Of a stretch of 64,000 bases of DNA, positions 1 to 9,858 are shown piece after piece; position 1 is the stretch's first letter; the number at the start of each line of letters is the position of its first letter. The notes under the pieces were generated by a model. It made no database searches and was not told the DNA's origin. It was given only the letters and a program-made list of their open reading frames with translations. Origin of the DNA: Viola odorata (taxonomy: Eukaryota > Streptophyta > Magnoliopsida > Malpighiales > Violaceae); NCBI GenBank assembly GCA_963691705.1, contig OY829539.1, positions 50,814,327 through 50,878,326 of the forward strand. Reading direction: 5' to 3'. A program made the position numbers and the translations under genes.

Positions 1-101
1 CAAAGTAGTAAATCATGTCCCTCTCTCCCTCCCCTTTTGCCCCATCCAAAAACACCTCCTTGATATCTCCATACCTGTTCCAACATTTTAAAAAAAAATC
101 A

Positions 102-322
102 TTCCAATTCTCTAAATTTCCTCAGCAAAAATCACACAAAAATCACAACTTTCTTGGTCAGCAAATCTGTCATTTGACCAATGTAGAACTCACTATTCAA
201 CAAAATTCGATCCAATTCTCTAAATTTCCTCAAACAAAGTGACATAAAAAATCACAACTTTCTCTACAAAAATGAATCACCTGGTCAGCAATTCTGTCAT
301 TTGACCCATGTAGAATTCATTA
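102..322. repeat. local tandem duplication of the fucosidase exon 1/intron 1 boundary
   Basis: Two imperfect units of about 110-120 bp lie head to tail. Both begin with a TCCAATTCTCTAAATTTCCT-like run, continue through ATCACAACTTTC, and end in a copy of the last 15 or so codons of fucosidase exon 1. The unit next to the exon keeps a good donor (ACCAG|GTGATT on the minus strand). The distal unit (about 150-197) encodes a similar peptide end but reads ACCAAGAAAG, so the donor is lost. It now lies in the intron as an exon relic. The repeat is read directly; the age of the event is unknown. Confidence 0.75.
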
Positions 323-879
323 TACGCCAAAGTCTTGCCATAACACACCTCATGCCTATCCCATGGTGAAAGATAGATCCCCAAACTCAAACCAGCCTCT
401 TTGGTAGCTAAAGCAAGTTCCTTTACAAGATCTCCACGCCCATTTCGCCAAGGACTTGACTTCACTGAATAATCCGTGTAATCACTAGGCCATAGACAGA
501 ACCCATCATGGTGTTTTGCAGTGAGAATGAGGCGGTTAAAGCCAGAGTCTTTAGCGACTTGGACCCATTGGGTGGTGTTGAGTAGGGTCGGGTTGAACAG
601 AGACGGTTCCGCATGGCCGGAGCCCCACTCAGAATCCGTGAAGGTGTTGGTTCCAAAGTGGAAGAAAAGTGCCATGGATGTGAGCTGCCATTGCAGCTGG
701 GCGGCGGATGGGAGGGGTAAAATGGGAAGTGGGGGTGGCTTTTGGTGGGCACATAGGAAAGTGGGTAGGGAAGAGAAAGGGAGTGAGATGCAGAGGAGGA
801 GGATGAGGAGGGAGTGAAGTGAAAATGAAATGAGATTTCTATGGGCTTTGGTGTGTTTTTTGTGCATCGTTTCCTCCAT
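281..879 (-). CDS. FUC1: alpha-L-fucosidase 1-like (GH29), first exon only, gene runs off the left edge
   Basis: Plant alpha-L-fucosidases of family GH29 remove terminal L-fucose from N-glycans or xyloglucan fragments in the secretory pathway and wall. The exon encodes about 199 residues. A basic N-terminus is followed by a hydrophobic core (residues about 17-43, LLILLLCISLPF) typical of a signal peptide. The GH29 barrel then starts, with the FFHFGTNTFTDSEWG and LTAKHHDGFCLWPS motifs; the HHDGF segment is a hallmark of the family. The exon stops at ACCAG|GTGATT, after a segment ending MTELLTR, as in the Arabidopsis protein. The nucleophile Asp lies in exons outside the window. I chose the ATG at 879; a second in-frame ATG lies at 867. 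A TIR transposon begins only about 140 bp upstream. Confidence 0.88.
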
Positions 880-936
880 GGAGGAGAATTGAAGAGATCA
901 AGAACAAGAAGGATAAAGGAGTTGACCAAGAAATGT

Positions 937-944
937 CTATATAT
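937..944 (-). promoter_or_regulatory. probable TATA box of the fucosidase gene
   Basis: On the minus strand ATATATAG lies about 60 bp upstream of the chosen ATG, a normal plant spacing for a short leader. It is a single short motif, so support is modest. Confidence 0.45.
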
Positions 945-1017
945 TTTTTATTTATTTTCCCACTCTAATAGTAGTATAATTTTAGGAGAACTAGTAGACA
1001 TATCTGACAGAGGTTTA

Positions 1018-4000
1018 GGCCTGTTTAGCTCAGGGAATTTTCCCGAAAATTCTTCAGTTTTTTGAAAACTGGATTTTTTTTTTCGAAAACGTGTTTACTT
1101 CGCGGTCATTTCGAAAACGAAAATGAAAATTTTCAGAATGAAAACTCATGTGTAAGTTTTGAAAACACCAAAAATCTGTTTTCAAAATTTTCTACATTAT
1201 TTCACTTCATTTTGAAAACACGCGTTTCATTTTGAGAATTAAATGAAACTTTTTTAAACCCAATTTTGCCCTTGCTCTTCTTCTTCTTCTTCTCCTCTGC
1301 TCCGCATTTGACCTCTGCTCTCTCGAGTCTCCCCTCGCGTCGCCGTCGCTCCTCCATCCAATTCCATTCTAGTCTTTCCAGAGACCAGATTCGCTGCCTC
1401 CTCTCACTCTGTCATCGATTGCTTGCTCCCTCTCTCGATTCGCTTGCTCCCTCTCCCGATTCACTCCCTCCCGGCCGGCAGCCGCTTGCTCCCTCCCTCA
1501 CTCGAAGAACGAATCAAAATGGTAAGATTTAGGTTGGGCACTAATTCGCTCGCTGCGACCTCTCACTCTGTTGTCTTGCTTCAAATCTTCACTCACCTTT
1601 ATTTGCTTTTGTTTCTCATCTTTGTTTCCTTTTCAATTTTTATACGAGGGTCTATATGAATTTAGGTTGAGCATTGATTCCCTTGCTAGGCAGTTGGATT
1701 TCTTGTGATTTATTGATTATGAAATGTATTTTAATTTTAGAAATCATTGAGTATTGCTGCAAGAATTTTGTTTGATTGGGTGGAAATTTTGAGTATTGAG
1801 TATTGCTTAATTTTGGAAATCATTGAATAACAGTAGTATGGTATTGAATTAATTGACTGATAGGTGACCTACTGAATCACATTTAGTTGGAAATTGATTG
1901 GAAGTTTGATATCTTACCATTTTTAGAATGCCTGTCAGCAATCAACTTCTTGTTCTTACAGTTGTGTTCAACTGCAGATGAGGAAAAGAGCAGAAAGAAA
2001 GCCCTTTATTTCATGATTTGAACTGGTCCATGCTTCCACCTTTCCTTGAAATATATTTTATTTTTGTCCCTTTATTTTTTCTTCTGTCAGTAGCATATAT
2101 GGTATTTGGTCAAAAGTAGCATGTTTTGTTGAATTTGCAACCATGTCTTTGTTATTTAATCTGAATTGCTTTAGATTATTAAGAGTTAGCTAAGGATTCG
2201 GTAGCTGAGGATGATGAGTTTTTTGCATTTTGTTCAATCTTTTGATGTTGTGTTTGATTGAATTCTGCAGAGGGATGGGAAAACCGGTGGGTTGTGTCCG
2301 AGTGGAAGAAGGATGAGGGTACAGCTGGGGAGTGGAATTACACAGCTGGAAAATGGAACGGTGATCCCGAAGACAAAGGTAAATATTGATGATCTGTGTT
2401 TGAGAGTGCTGAAATGTGCTGAATGGTTGAGCTGATGGTTTGTTTATGCTGTGCTGTAGGTATCCAGACAAGTGAAGACTATAGGTTTCTATGCCATCTC
2501 TGCTGAGTTCCCAGAATACAAAGACAAAACCTTAGAGTTCCAATTCAATGTCAAGCATGAGCAGAAGCTTGACTGTGGTGGTGGCTACATTAAGTTGCTC
2601 AGTGGTGATGTTGACCAGAAGAAATTCGGTGGTGACACCCCATATAGGTGAGCACACTGTCCCAGTAATGGCTTCAGTTTTTTCTTTTTCTTTTCCCCCT
2701 TTTTTTATGGATTTAGTTTTTGAGTATGCAAATAGTTTTGGGCTCTTTCCTTTTGGCTAAGTTGATTCTGTCTCATTTTGAGTATGCAAAAACTATTTGC
2801 TGTCAAAATGCTGCCGAATTGTTGCCTAAAATGCTGTCGAAATGATGCTCAAAATGCTGTCGATATGTTGCTTAAAATGCTGCCGAATTGTTGTTTGAAC
2901 TGCTGCTATTTTTTGAGACGAATTACCACTTGATTTGTTGCTCAATCGGCAACAAGGACAGTGGGAAGTTGGCTGTCATGGGAAGTCAGGAGCTTTTCAA
3001 ACGCCAGAATGATATTTTTTTCGTTTAATTGGCTCAGGTTCGAGGATATCTTAATGACTTGCGATCTCTTCCACACACTGCTGCTATAACAACAGTGGAT
3101 TGACACCCAACACTACCCATTTTCTTGACTGGGTCAGCTGACCATTCAATTCGAGTAACATCAATGTCGTAAACTGGTCTGCTTTGTTCTTTTTTTCGTG
3201 TTCCCAGAAGGGGATCAGGAATCAAGTTTACTTTTGGTAATTGTTTGGCCTTAGCGATTTCTTGGCAGGAACCTGCATTAGGTTGTAATTCCATAGTTTG
3301 TGCCATAATGGAAAAGCTTTTGTTTGTTTGTGTGCAGTGATCAAGTCCTTCTTGCGCGTAAATCATAAAATTCGATCCAGAGGTGCATGCGGACTGCTAA
3401 TACAGATTCTGTTTTGGGGTCATGGAAGAGGCCTTGATATATCATAGCTAGAGACTCGAACTGATGATATATGCTTTCTTTGCTGCTATTTTTGTTCCTG
3501 GTTGTGCAGCTGTTTCTTTGGCAGCAGGAGGCTATTGCAATTAGGAGAGCACTATAAATTGGTTGAACTCAGTTGCTCGCTCATGTAGCTGGTAATTCTG
3601 ATTTGTCCCAATGTATATGATAAGAGATATGAGTTGTTATTTGATAAGAGTGTACAAATTTATGCATCTTAATACAGCTTTTAATGACCCTTTTACGGAT
3701 TGTCATCCACAGAATGTAGACAGATTGAAATTTTAATTTTAATTACTCTCCTTTTGGTGATTCATGAAGGAATGACCTAAAACTAATTAACAACCATATT
3801 CACAGCACTAATTAAGTGCGAAGTAACCTTATAAAAAATACCCTTCTACTGGTTTACTTGTTTGCTTGATCATCAAACATTCAACCTGTCTTCTTTCTCT
3901 TCTTATTCGGGTGTCATTGGTGCAATACCTTGCTGTGCCCGTGACTATAATATTTATAATTTAAAGTAAGTTATTAAATTTTTATAATTAGTGAATAAAT

Positions 4001-4456
4001 TAAAAAAAAAATTATTTTATTTTAAGTTTCTAAATTAATGAAACTTATTCCATATTTATAATTTCTGAATATATTAAAATAAATAACTATTTTTATTTTA
4101 AGTTTCTAAATTAATAAAACTTTTTTCATATTTATTTCATATTGAATATATTAAAATAAACAATTAAAATTATTAAAATAATTTTCAAATGATTTCTTCT
4201 TTTCATTACAAATATTTTCGGTTTTCCAGAAAAAATGAAAACGCGCAAAGTAAACATGTTTTCCAGTTTTCAGATCAGGAAATTCTTACATTCAGTGTGA
4301 AGTAAACGCGTTCTCCAGTTTTTCTGATCAGGAAACAAGCGCGAAGTAAACGCGTTTTCCAGTTTTCAGAATGAAAATAAACAGCAAATTCTCAAATTGA
4401 AAATTCTCAAAAACAGCAAATTTTTAAATTGAAAATTCTCCCAGGTAAACGGGCCC
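1018..4456. mobile_element. Pack-type TIR transposon carrying calreticulin exons (TTA duplication, PIF/Harbinger-like)
   Basis: The left end reads GGCCTGTTTAGCTCAGGGAA. The right end, reverse complemented, reads GGGCCCGTTTACCTGGGAGA; both continue into GAATTTTC. TTA flanks both sides (1015-1017 and 4457-4459), matching a PIF/Harbinger-type target duplication, although the TIR register is off by one base. Subterminal repeats of the form GTAAACGCGTTTTCCAG recur at both ends. No transposase ORF is visible. The interior has a CT-rich leader (about 1266-1520), two calreticulin exons and unidentified sequence. The same terminal family recurs at 61980. Family assignment is inferred from the TSD and end sequence only. 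Confidence 0.75.
2271..2647 (+). pseudogene. calreticulin gene fragment (two exons plus intron) inside a TIR element
   Basis: Exon A (2271-2378) follows TTCTGCAG and encodes a segment with [20 protein letters not shown] and ends GDPEDKG at a GTAAAT donor. Exon B (2460-2647) follows GCTGTAG and encodes GIQTSEDYR, then AISAEFPE and the [16 protein letters not shown] calreticulin signature, ending at GGDTPY before GTGAGC. These are consecutive N-domain exons of calreticulin, the ER lectin chaperone and Ca2+ store. An extra T after the codons for EDYR (about 2484-2487) shifts the frame, and no signal peptide, P-domain or HDEL end is present. Retention of the intron shows the capture was at DNA level. 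Confidence 0.9.
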
Positions 4457-4812
4457 TTAGTTTTGGCCCTTTCGATATTTTGACCAACACTTAGGTAGTG
4501 CAAATACTCTCTTCGTCTATAATTAGTTGACGTTTTAGCCCAAAAATGTCAACCCCAATTTAATTGACGCCTTGGTTAACTATGTCGTCTGAAGCTGCGC
4601 TTTTACTAATCTGACCCTCGTGTGACTCGTCGTTTATGGAGAAAACTACATGTCATCCAAGGGCTAGGGGGGAAACGAAACTTGATTAAAATCTCTGAGC
4701 ACGAATTTAAATTTTTCATTCAATCATTTGAAACAGAGGGTACAGACCTCTCACTTCCATCCTCTCCATCTTCTCCTTCTCTCTCGTTTCTGTTCTCCCT
4801 TTCTTATACAAA

Positions 4813-5638
4813 ATGGAGGGAGTTTATTTTCAGGATTCACAGTATGATAGCTACTGTGAGTTCGATGGAAACGACAATATGATCGTGCCAGACTCGCTCG
4901 CGGTCGATGTCGAAGAAATGGTAATGTCCGCCGAAGATAAGGTCATCTCCGATGAGATCGTGGAAGACACATATGAGAGAGATGAGATAGAAAGCACCCT
5001 GTTGGAGGATGTGGGTGGGCAAGAAGAGAGTTCGATGGCGAAGGTGAGTGAGTATGATTCCAATTCTAGGTTAACCCATTCGGGGGAACAGTTACAGTCA
5101 AGGGTTTCGGTTTCCACCAATAGAATCGAAGAGAGGAGGAAAGGAAAACCCCATTTGGATTTTGATCTTAATGAGCTACCCATTGTGGAAATTTCCCCCC
5201 CACTTTCTCCGGTTGTTCATGAAAGCAGGGGTTTTGATTTGAACCAGTCAGCCCATGGTGATGAGTGTGAAGACAAACCAGTGAGTGGATTTGTTGACGA
5301 AGACAGGGATTTTGACCTAAACAAATTGCCAACGGCTGGTAGATGGCAATTTAATGGACGAGAGGACTTTTATCCTCATGCTGCGCATCCTGGTACCAAG
5401 TTTCCATTAAATAAAGTAATTGTGTTTTTAAGTTTAATCTTTTTGCAATATGGAGGTTATTGGATCATGCAATTTCTGAATTTATGTTGCCAGAATTTGC
5501 AAAATTTGATTTTTGACTTGTATAGGATTTGATCCAGGCCCTCTAAATGTGAATATGTAGTATTTTTAGTTATGCGTATAAAGTGTTTGTTCTTTTGTCT
5601 CTGTGAGTTTTTGAATGTGTTCCATACAGATAAACTAA
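4813..5638 (+). CDS. acidic protein with three DLN (EAR-like) motifs, passenger of the mariner-like element
   Basis: Exon 1 (4813-5415) encodes 201 residues from an ATG shortly after a CT-rich leader. It ends at AAATAAA|GTAATTG. The next plausible acceptor is CCATACAG at 5629, giving two more codons and a stop (total about 203 aa); without splicing the frame runs to 5532. The first 90 residues are rich in Asp and Glu. From about residue 113 there are three spaced motifs: FDLNELP, FDLNQS and FDLNKLP. DLNxxP is the core of the EAR repression motif that recruits TOPLESS-type corepressors, so a nuclear role is possible but only inferred. I do not recognise the family. The mariner transposase fragment at the other end of the element also starts with a DLDLND run. 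Confidence 0.45.
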
Positions 5639-5703
5639 AAATAAGGACAACATTATCATAAAAACCCTCATTTTATTGATGCATTACTAGTACAACAGGT
5701 AGT

Positions 5704-6037
5704 TTAGCCCATCTTAGGAATTGCAGGCAGCTTGTTGGCAAACCTGTTTGATGCCCTCACTGCAGCATTAAGGTTGTCAAGGACCAACCTCAGATTGTCT
5801 CTTTTGGCCTCCAACCTGCATTTGGTTTTGGCCAGTGGACGAAGGCATGGCCAATGGTGAGTATGAATTCCTCTGCATCCATACCTTTTTCAGCATAGTA
5901 GTTGAGAACATCAGTCCTCACTTGCTTCATCCTCCTGCATATAACACCAAGTCTCTCAATCTGTTGCTCTGTGGAGAGCAACATGTTCTCCACAACAGAC
6001 ACTTCCTTAGGATGTTGGATGCCTCATGAGGACCCAT
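5704..6037 (-). pseudogene. small coiled-coil ORF A, decayed, homologous to the ORF at 6654-7014
   Basis: Read on the minus strand, an ATG at 6037 opens a short frame (MGPHEASNIL), which passes into a helical segment in another frame (EQQIERLGVICRRMKQVRTD) and then, after a second frame change near 5820, into LEAKRDNLRLVLDNLNAAV and a C-terminus NKLPAIPKMG before TAA at 5704. The order of elements matches the plus-strand ORF at 6654-7014: a related N-terminus, a helix with RL at the same place, LEAK, and a C-terminus NK(L/I)P(A/T)IPK. At least two frame disruptions make it a probable pseudogene unless introns explain them. I do not recognise the family. Confidence 0.5.
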
Positions 6038-6538
6038 GGTTGTTCAATTGGAGGAGGCTAGGTGTAACAGAGGTAAGGAGTTTTTTTTTAAAGCAATTGA
6101 AGTGTTTGATGGTGTGTTTAATCAACCATTTACATGCTTTTTATAGGGAATTCCTATTGAGTCCGTGACCAACACAAGAACATAAAGAGACGTTGTGATT
6201 GAGTGAAAAAACGGCAAGGGAAGCAGAGGAGGCAGATGAGGCAGAGGAGGTTGGAATGTGTGTTTAAGTGTTGCTGATTAAACGCGACTCTGAAAAGCCA
6301 CCAAGGTGTCCATACCAATGAAATAGGGTAAGGTAGACTACGAGATTCCCGACCATTTATCTTTTGATTTACTTTCCTTGTTCAATTCAAACACGCATGC
6401 CAATATAATTGCAATTTTCCATTTATAAATATTTAAGTATTGTCATTCTTTTGGGATTCCTTGAGCAGCCGTTAACAATTGTACCGTTCCAAGGAAACGG
6501 TGCAACCCTAATCATACATAGAAGAGACCTAACACATC

Positions 6539-6546
6539 TATATAAA
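6539..6546 (+). promoter_or_regulatory. TATA box for ORF B (6654-7014)
   Basis: TATATAAA lies about 110 bp upstream of the ATG at 6654, followed by a pyrimidine-rich leader (CATTTCAAACCCCTCTCTGC). It sits in the roughly 620-bp spacer between the two divergent homologous ORFs. Confidence 0.45.
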
Positions 6547-6653
6547 CAGACCCGACGTATCCCCAGTCCATTTCAAACCCCTCTCTGCTGCTTCATATAG
6601 AGTTTTTTTCCATATTTTATGTTCTTTATTTAACTTCTTCTTTGTTGTTGGTA

Positions 6654-7014
6654 TGGATGCAAGAGAGGCAGAGAGTTTCCTTGCAGGTGGAGGGTTGTCG
6701 GCGGCCACATTGAGGCAGAGATTGAGGAGGCTACTCGTAGGTTGGAGGCAACAACCCATGACATCACTAGGCTCAATGGCCATGCTGCTAGGCTGAGGAT
6801 GCTGAAGAACCATGCACAAGGCCAATATCATGCAAATGATGGTATTGTTATTGTTGACACAGTTGGCCAATGTCTTGTGCATCTGGAGGCAGCCATTCTA
6901 CTCCTTGAAGCAAAGAATGAGAGCTTGGAGTCCACCATCAATATTGCAAGGCTGATACAGAGTGCTTTGGACAGTTATGGCAACAAGATCCCAACGATAC
7001 CCAAAAAAGATTGA
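6654..7014 (+). pseudogene. small coiled-coil ORF B, homologous to the divergent ORF at 5704-6037
   Basis: The ATG at 6654 starts MDAREAESFL, similar to MGPHEASNIL of ORF A. A +1 frame change in the GGTGGAGGG stretch is then needed to enter the main frame (IEAEIEEATRRLEATTHDIT), which stays open to TGA at 7014. The main frame predicts a mostly helical, coiled-coil-like protein of about 110 residues with LEAKNESLE and a C-terminus GNKIPTIPKKD. An acceptor-like TTGCAG just before GTGGAGGG could mean a small intron instead of a frameshift. A good TATA box upstream suggests it was once transcribed. The family is not recognised. Confidence 0.5.
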
Positions 7015-7189
7015 GATTTGTAACCATTCTGAAATCCTATGTACTCTCATTTCCGTTTTAATAAATTGATGAACCAGTTTGGTGTTCCAACATCTCAACC
7101 TTCTTCTTGTGCAATTACTTTTAGTTTATCATCTGTGTTGGCCAAATAGGGGAAGAAGGGAAGAGTAATTATGTTCATAACTCGTTGTA

Positions 7190-7520
7190 AACGACTGCAA
7201 AACAGGGGAAAAACTGAATTTTGCATAACTGATTTACAACAACTGCAAAACAAGGTATTTATCTCAATTGTACATAAATGGAATAAACCAACTGCAAAAC
7301 ACTAACTATTCATACATTGATCCATACCAAAACAGGATTTTTCCCAATTGTACATAAATGGAATAAAACAACTGCAAAACACTAAATATTCATACATTGA
7401 TCCATACCAAAACAGAGGATTTATCCCAATTGTACATAAATGGTTTAAACAAACTGCAAAACACAATATATCCCAAAAGTAGATTTCATTGATCTGTCCA
7501 CCAAAATAGGGGATTTATCT
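7190..7520. repeat. roughly 85-bp minisatellite inside the mariner-like element
   Basis: About four imperfect head-to-tail units are visible. Each contains CAATTGTACATAAATGG, then AACTGCAAAACACTAA, then TATTCATACATTGATCCATA and CCAAAACAG. The middle units are nearly identical; the outer ones are degenerate. Confidence 0.8.
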
Positions 7521-7822
7521 ACACATTGTCATTCCAGAACAGTTGAACTTTGTGGATCCAATCCCTGACATTTCCAATGGATTGGATCATCAAAGATGAA
7601 CCAAATACAAGTCATTCTGCCCCTCCTACTCTAACACATTACAAGTGATGTAATTTTACAAAAACACATCCCTGACATTATGCACTAACATCCCAAAAAT
7701 TTCCATGTCCATGTACAAGCCATTCTGCCCCTCCTACTCTAACTTCACAATTTGTACTCCATAATTATAAATACACAACCACCATCACAATAACCTCCTG
7801 CAAACACAAAAGAGAATTCAGT

Positions 7823-8292
7823 TCATTTCTCATTCGTGTCAGAATACCTTGCTCTTCTCCACAGTCTTTGCATTGTCCGAATACCAACTCCAAAGATTGC
7901 AGCAACCAGCCTGGTTGACCCTTTCTTCAAAACCCCGTTATGCATTATTTCCAGCAAACACGCATATGCTTGCTCTCTTTCTAAACCGTTCAGTTCTTTC
8001 TTGCGAACTAACGAATTCAACATTAAACAAGGTCAAAAAGGGGAATGAAATCAAATTAGAGCCATTATTTAAGAAATTGAGATGGAATGAGGCCACCTTG
8101 AGTGTGGTTTGGCAAGCATTCTGGATTGTTCATGGCTTCATCAACCGTCAGGTCTGGAACATTGATACTGGAATTATTGGTTTCGAGGAAAGAATTCGCA
8201 GTGGCATCAAAATCCTCAAGCCCGGCCTCGTTCGACGATGGGGATTGTGGGCTGTGTATAAAATCGTTCAGATCAAGATCTGGTGAAACCAT
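7823..8292 (-). pseudogene. mariner-type transposase N-terminal part (HTH only)
   Basis: On the minus strand an ATG at 8292 begins a short acidic segment with DLDLNDF. A donor (CAAG|GTGGCC, about 8090) or a frameshift separates it from a second segment ending at 7823. The second segment reads LEREQAYACLLEIMHNG, then LKKGSTRLVAAIFGV and RTMQRLWRRAR. This matches the N-terminal helix-turn-helix of plant mariner-like transposases (pattern LKKG-x3-xVAxxFxVSxRTxQRIWxxAK), which binds the element ends. A stop follows immediately and I find no DDD catalytic domain downstream, so it cannot transpose on its own. Confidence 0.65.
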
Positions 8293-8738
8293 TTCAGAGA
8301 GAGGACGTGGGGGTGATGGAGAAAAGGGGTGATCGATTTTAGAAGAAAGGAATGTGATTGAGTCAGATATTTGAAATTCATTTGAATTCGAATTTCAGGG
8401 AAAATTTTGGCGTTTTGGGATGGAGGGAAAAATTATGAGCTAGAATTTTTGCCCAAATTTTGGTGTCAGGAGGGCGGGCTAGGGTTAAGAAATGAAATTG
8501 GAAATGGCGAGGGGGAGATGATGAAGCATAGGAGAAGAGTTGTGCGCGCTTAAATGGGCTGGACGAGCTCGTGAAGCTTGCAAGAGAATATTTGGGCTGG
8601 AGGCGGAAATGTTACCGTTGGAGGGAGCTGGCCCACAGACACACGCTGACAAAAAACTGGGTTGCTACAGTCGCGAGCCAGGCCACCTTAATATTCGTGA
8701 TCTGTGAGCTCGCGTCATGTAAATATAGACGGAGGGAG

Positions 8739-9858
8739 TAGGTTGTTAGTACTTAGTTACAGTCTAAGAATCACACACGCTACTAAGACACCATAATTTT
8801 AAAAAATTTAGTAAAATTAGTCCATTTTTTATATTTTTTATTATAAAATAATTTTTATAATTAAAATATTATTTTGTTATAAATATAATATTTTTTTAGA
8901 TGTCAATTTTTTTTTAAAATGTACTAGATATACATAAAAAATATATGAATTAGATAAATCTAAAAATTATATATTCCTTTTTCGTCATTCATATAAATAA
9001 AATAAAAAAAAATCAAGTCTTAGGTTGGACTGAACTCTGGAGGAATCAAGCCTCAAGGGAGACTTGTTGAATGGGCTTGACTAGAGGAAAGGAAGACGGT
9101 GACATGTGGGCTTTTAGCCTAATGACTTGTACTTTTGGGCTTCTAGCCTTTAAGCTTGAGAGATTGGAGATCTCCTGCGAAATATCCAAAAGACAGCCCA
9201 GCCCATGTGTGCATCCGTTCGGTTGATTTTTTTAGTTCGTTAGAAAAAAATAGAGAAATTAGAAGCTCAAGGAAAACAATGACAAGCCCCTTTGAACCAA
9301 TCTCACCAAACCAGATCATAAGGTCGGAGAAGATCGCTTTCTATAATTACACGTTCAGTTGCGAAGCAGAGGAAGGAACCGTCCAATTTTCAGCGCCGCT
9401 TGATTGATTGAATATTGATTGATTTGATTGATCGCTTTGTTCTTCTCTGCATTTTAGAGACCACACGCTCGCTCACAGAGAAATGAACGACAGAGCAGAG
9501 CGTCCAAGTAACGCGCGAGTACAAGCCGCCCCCTTGTAGGGACCACCTTTACCCGAGAATCCAGGCGACACGCTTCGAGCAACTATTGAAGCGCGTTTGT
9601 TTGGTGTCTAAGTCAGCTCACACGTGGGAGTTTTGAGGGATGTGTGTGCACGCAAACTGTTACGTCATCGGTTTTCCGGATAGCGATGCTAAAATGTTTG
9701 TCCGAGTCTGTCCGATTCATGGAATCCCAGTTCGGGGATTGTTTGACTTTGCATCTGTCTCCCTTCGCTTCTCATTCTTCTTTTCTCCAAACAAGTCCCT
9801 TGTACTTTTTCAATTTTCCTTTTCGTCCCTAATCTAGCAAAAGAAAATTGACTTAATA
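8739..9858. other. intergenic, no gene recognised
   Basis: A very AT-rich part (8760-9010) is followed by mixed sequence with short ORFs of no recognisable family. A low-complexity GATTGATT run lies near 9400-9430. Confidence 0.5.

Larger units (their letters stand above)
4507..8738. mobile_element. mariner-like element (MLE), 4.2 kb, non-autonomous, with passenger ORFs
   Basis: The left end CTCTCTTCGTCTATAATTAG and the reverse-complemented right end CTCCCTCCGTCTATATTTAC form a TIR flanked by TA (4505-4506, 8739-8740), the mariner/Stowaway duplication. Near the right end, on the minus strand, sits the helix-turn-helix part of a plant mariner transposase (7823-8292). The catalytic DDD domain is not found. 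The interior holds a DLN-motif ORF (4813-5638), two divergent homologous small ORFs (5704-6037 and 6654-7014) and about 85-bp tandem repeats. It is far larger than a Stowaway MITE. Both ends carry ORFs reading inward, so it may be a composite of two elements. Confidence 0.7.

Noticed and set aside
462..929. Overlapping ORFs on both strands across the fucosidase exon
   Set aside because: They are other frames of the GH29 exon, with no family features of their own.
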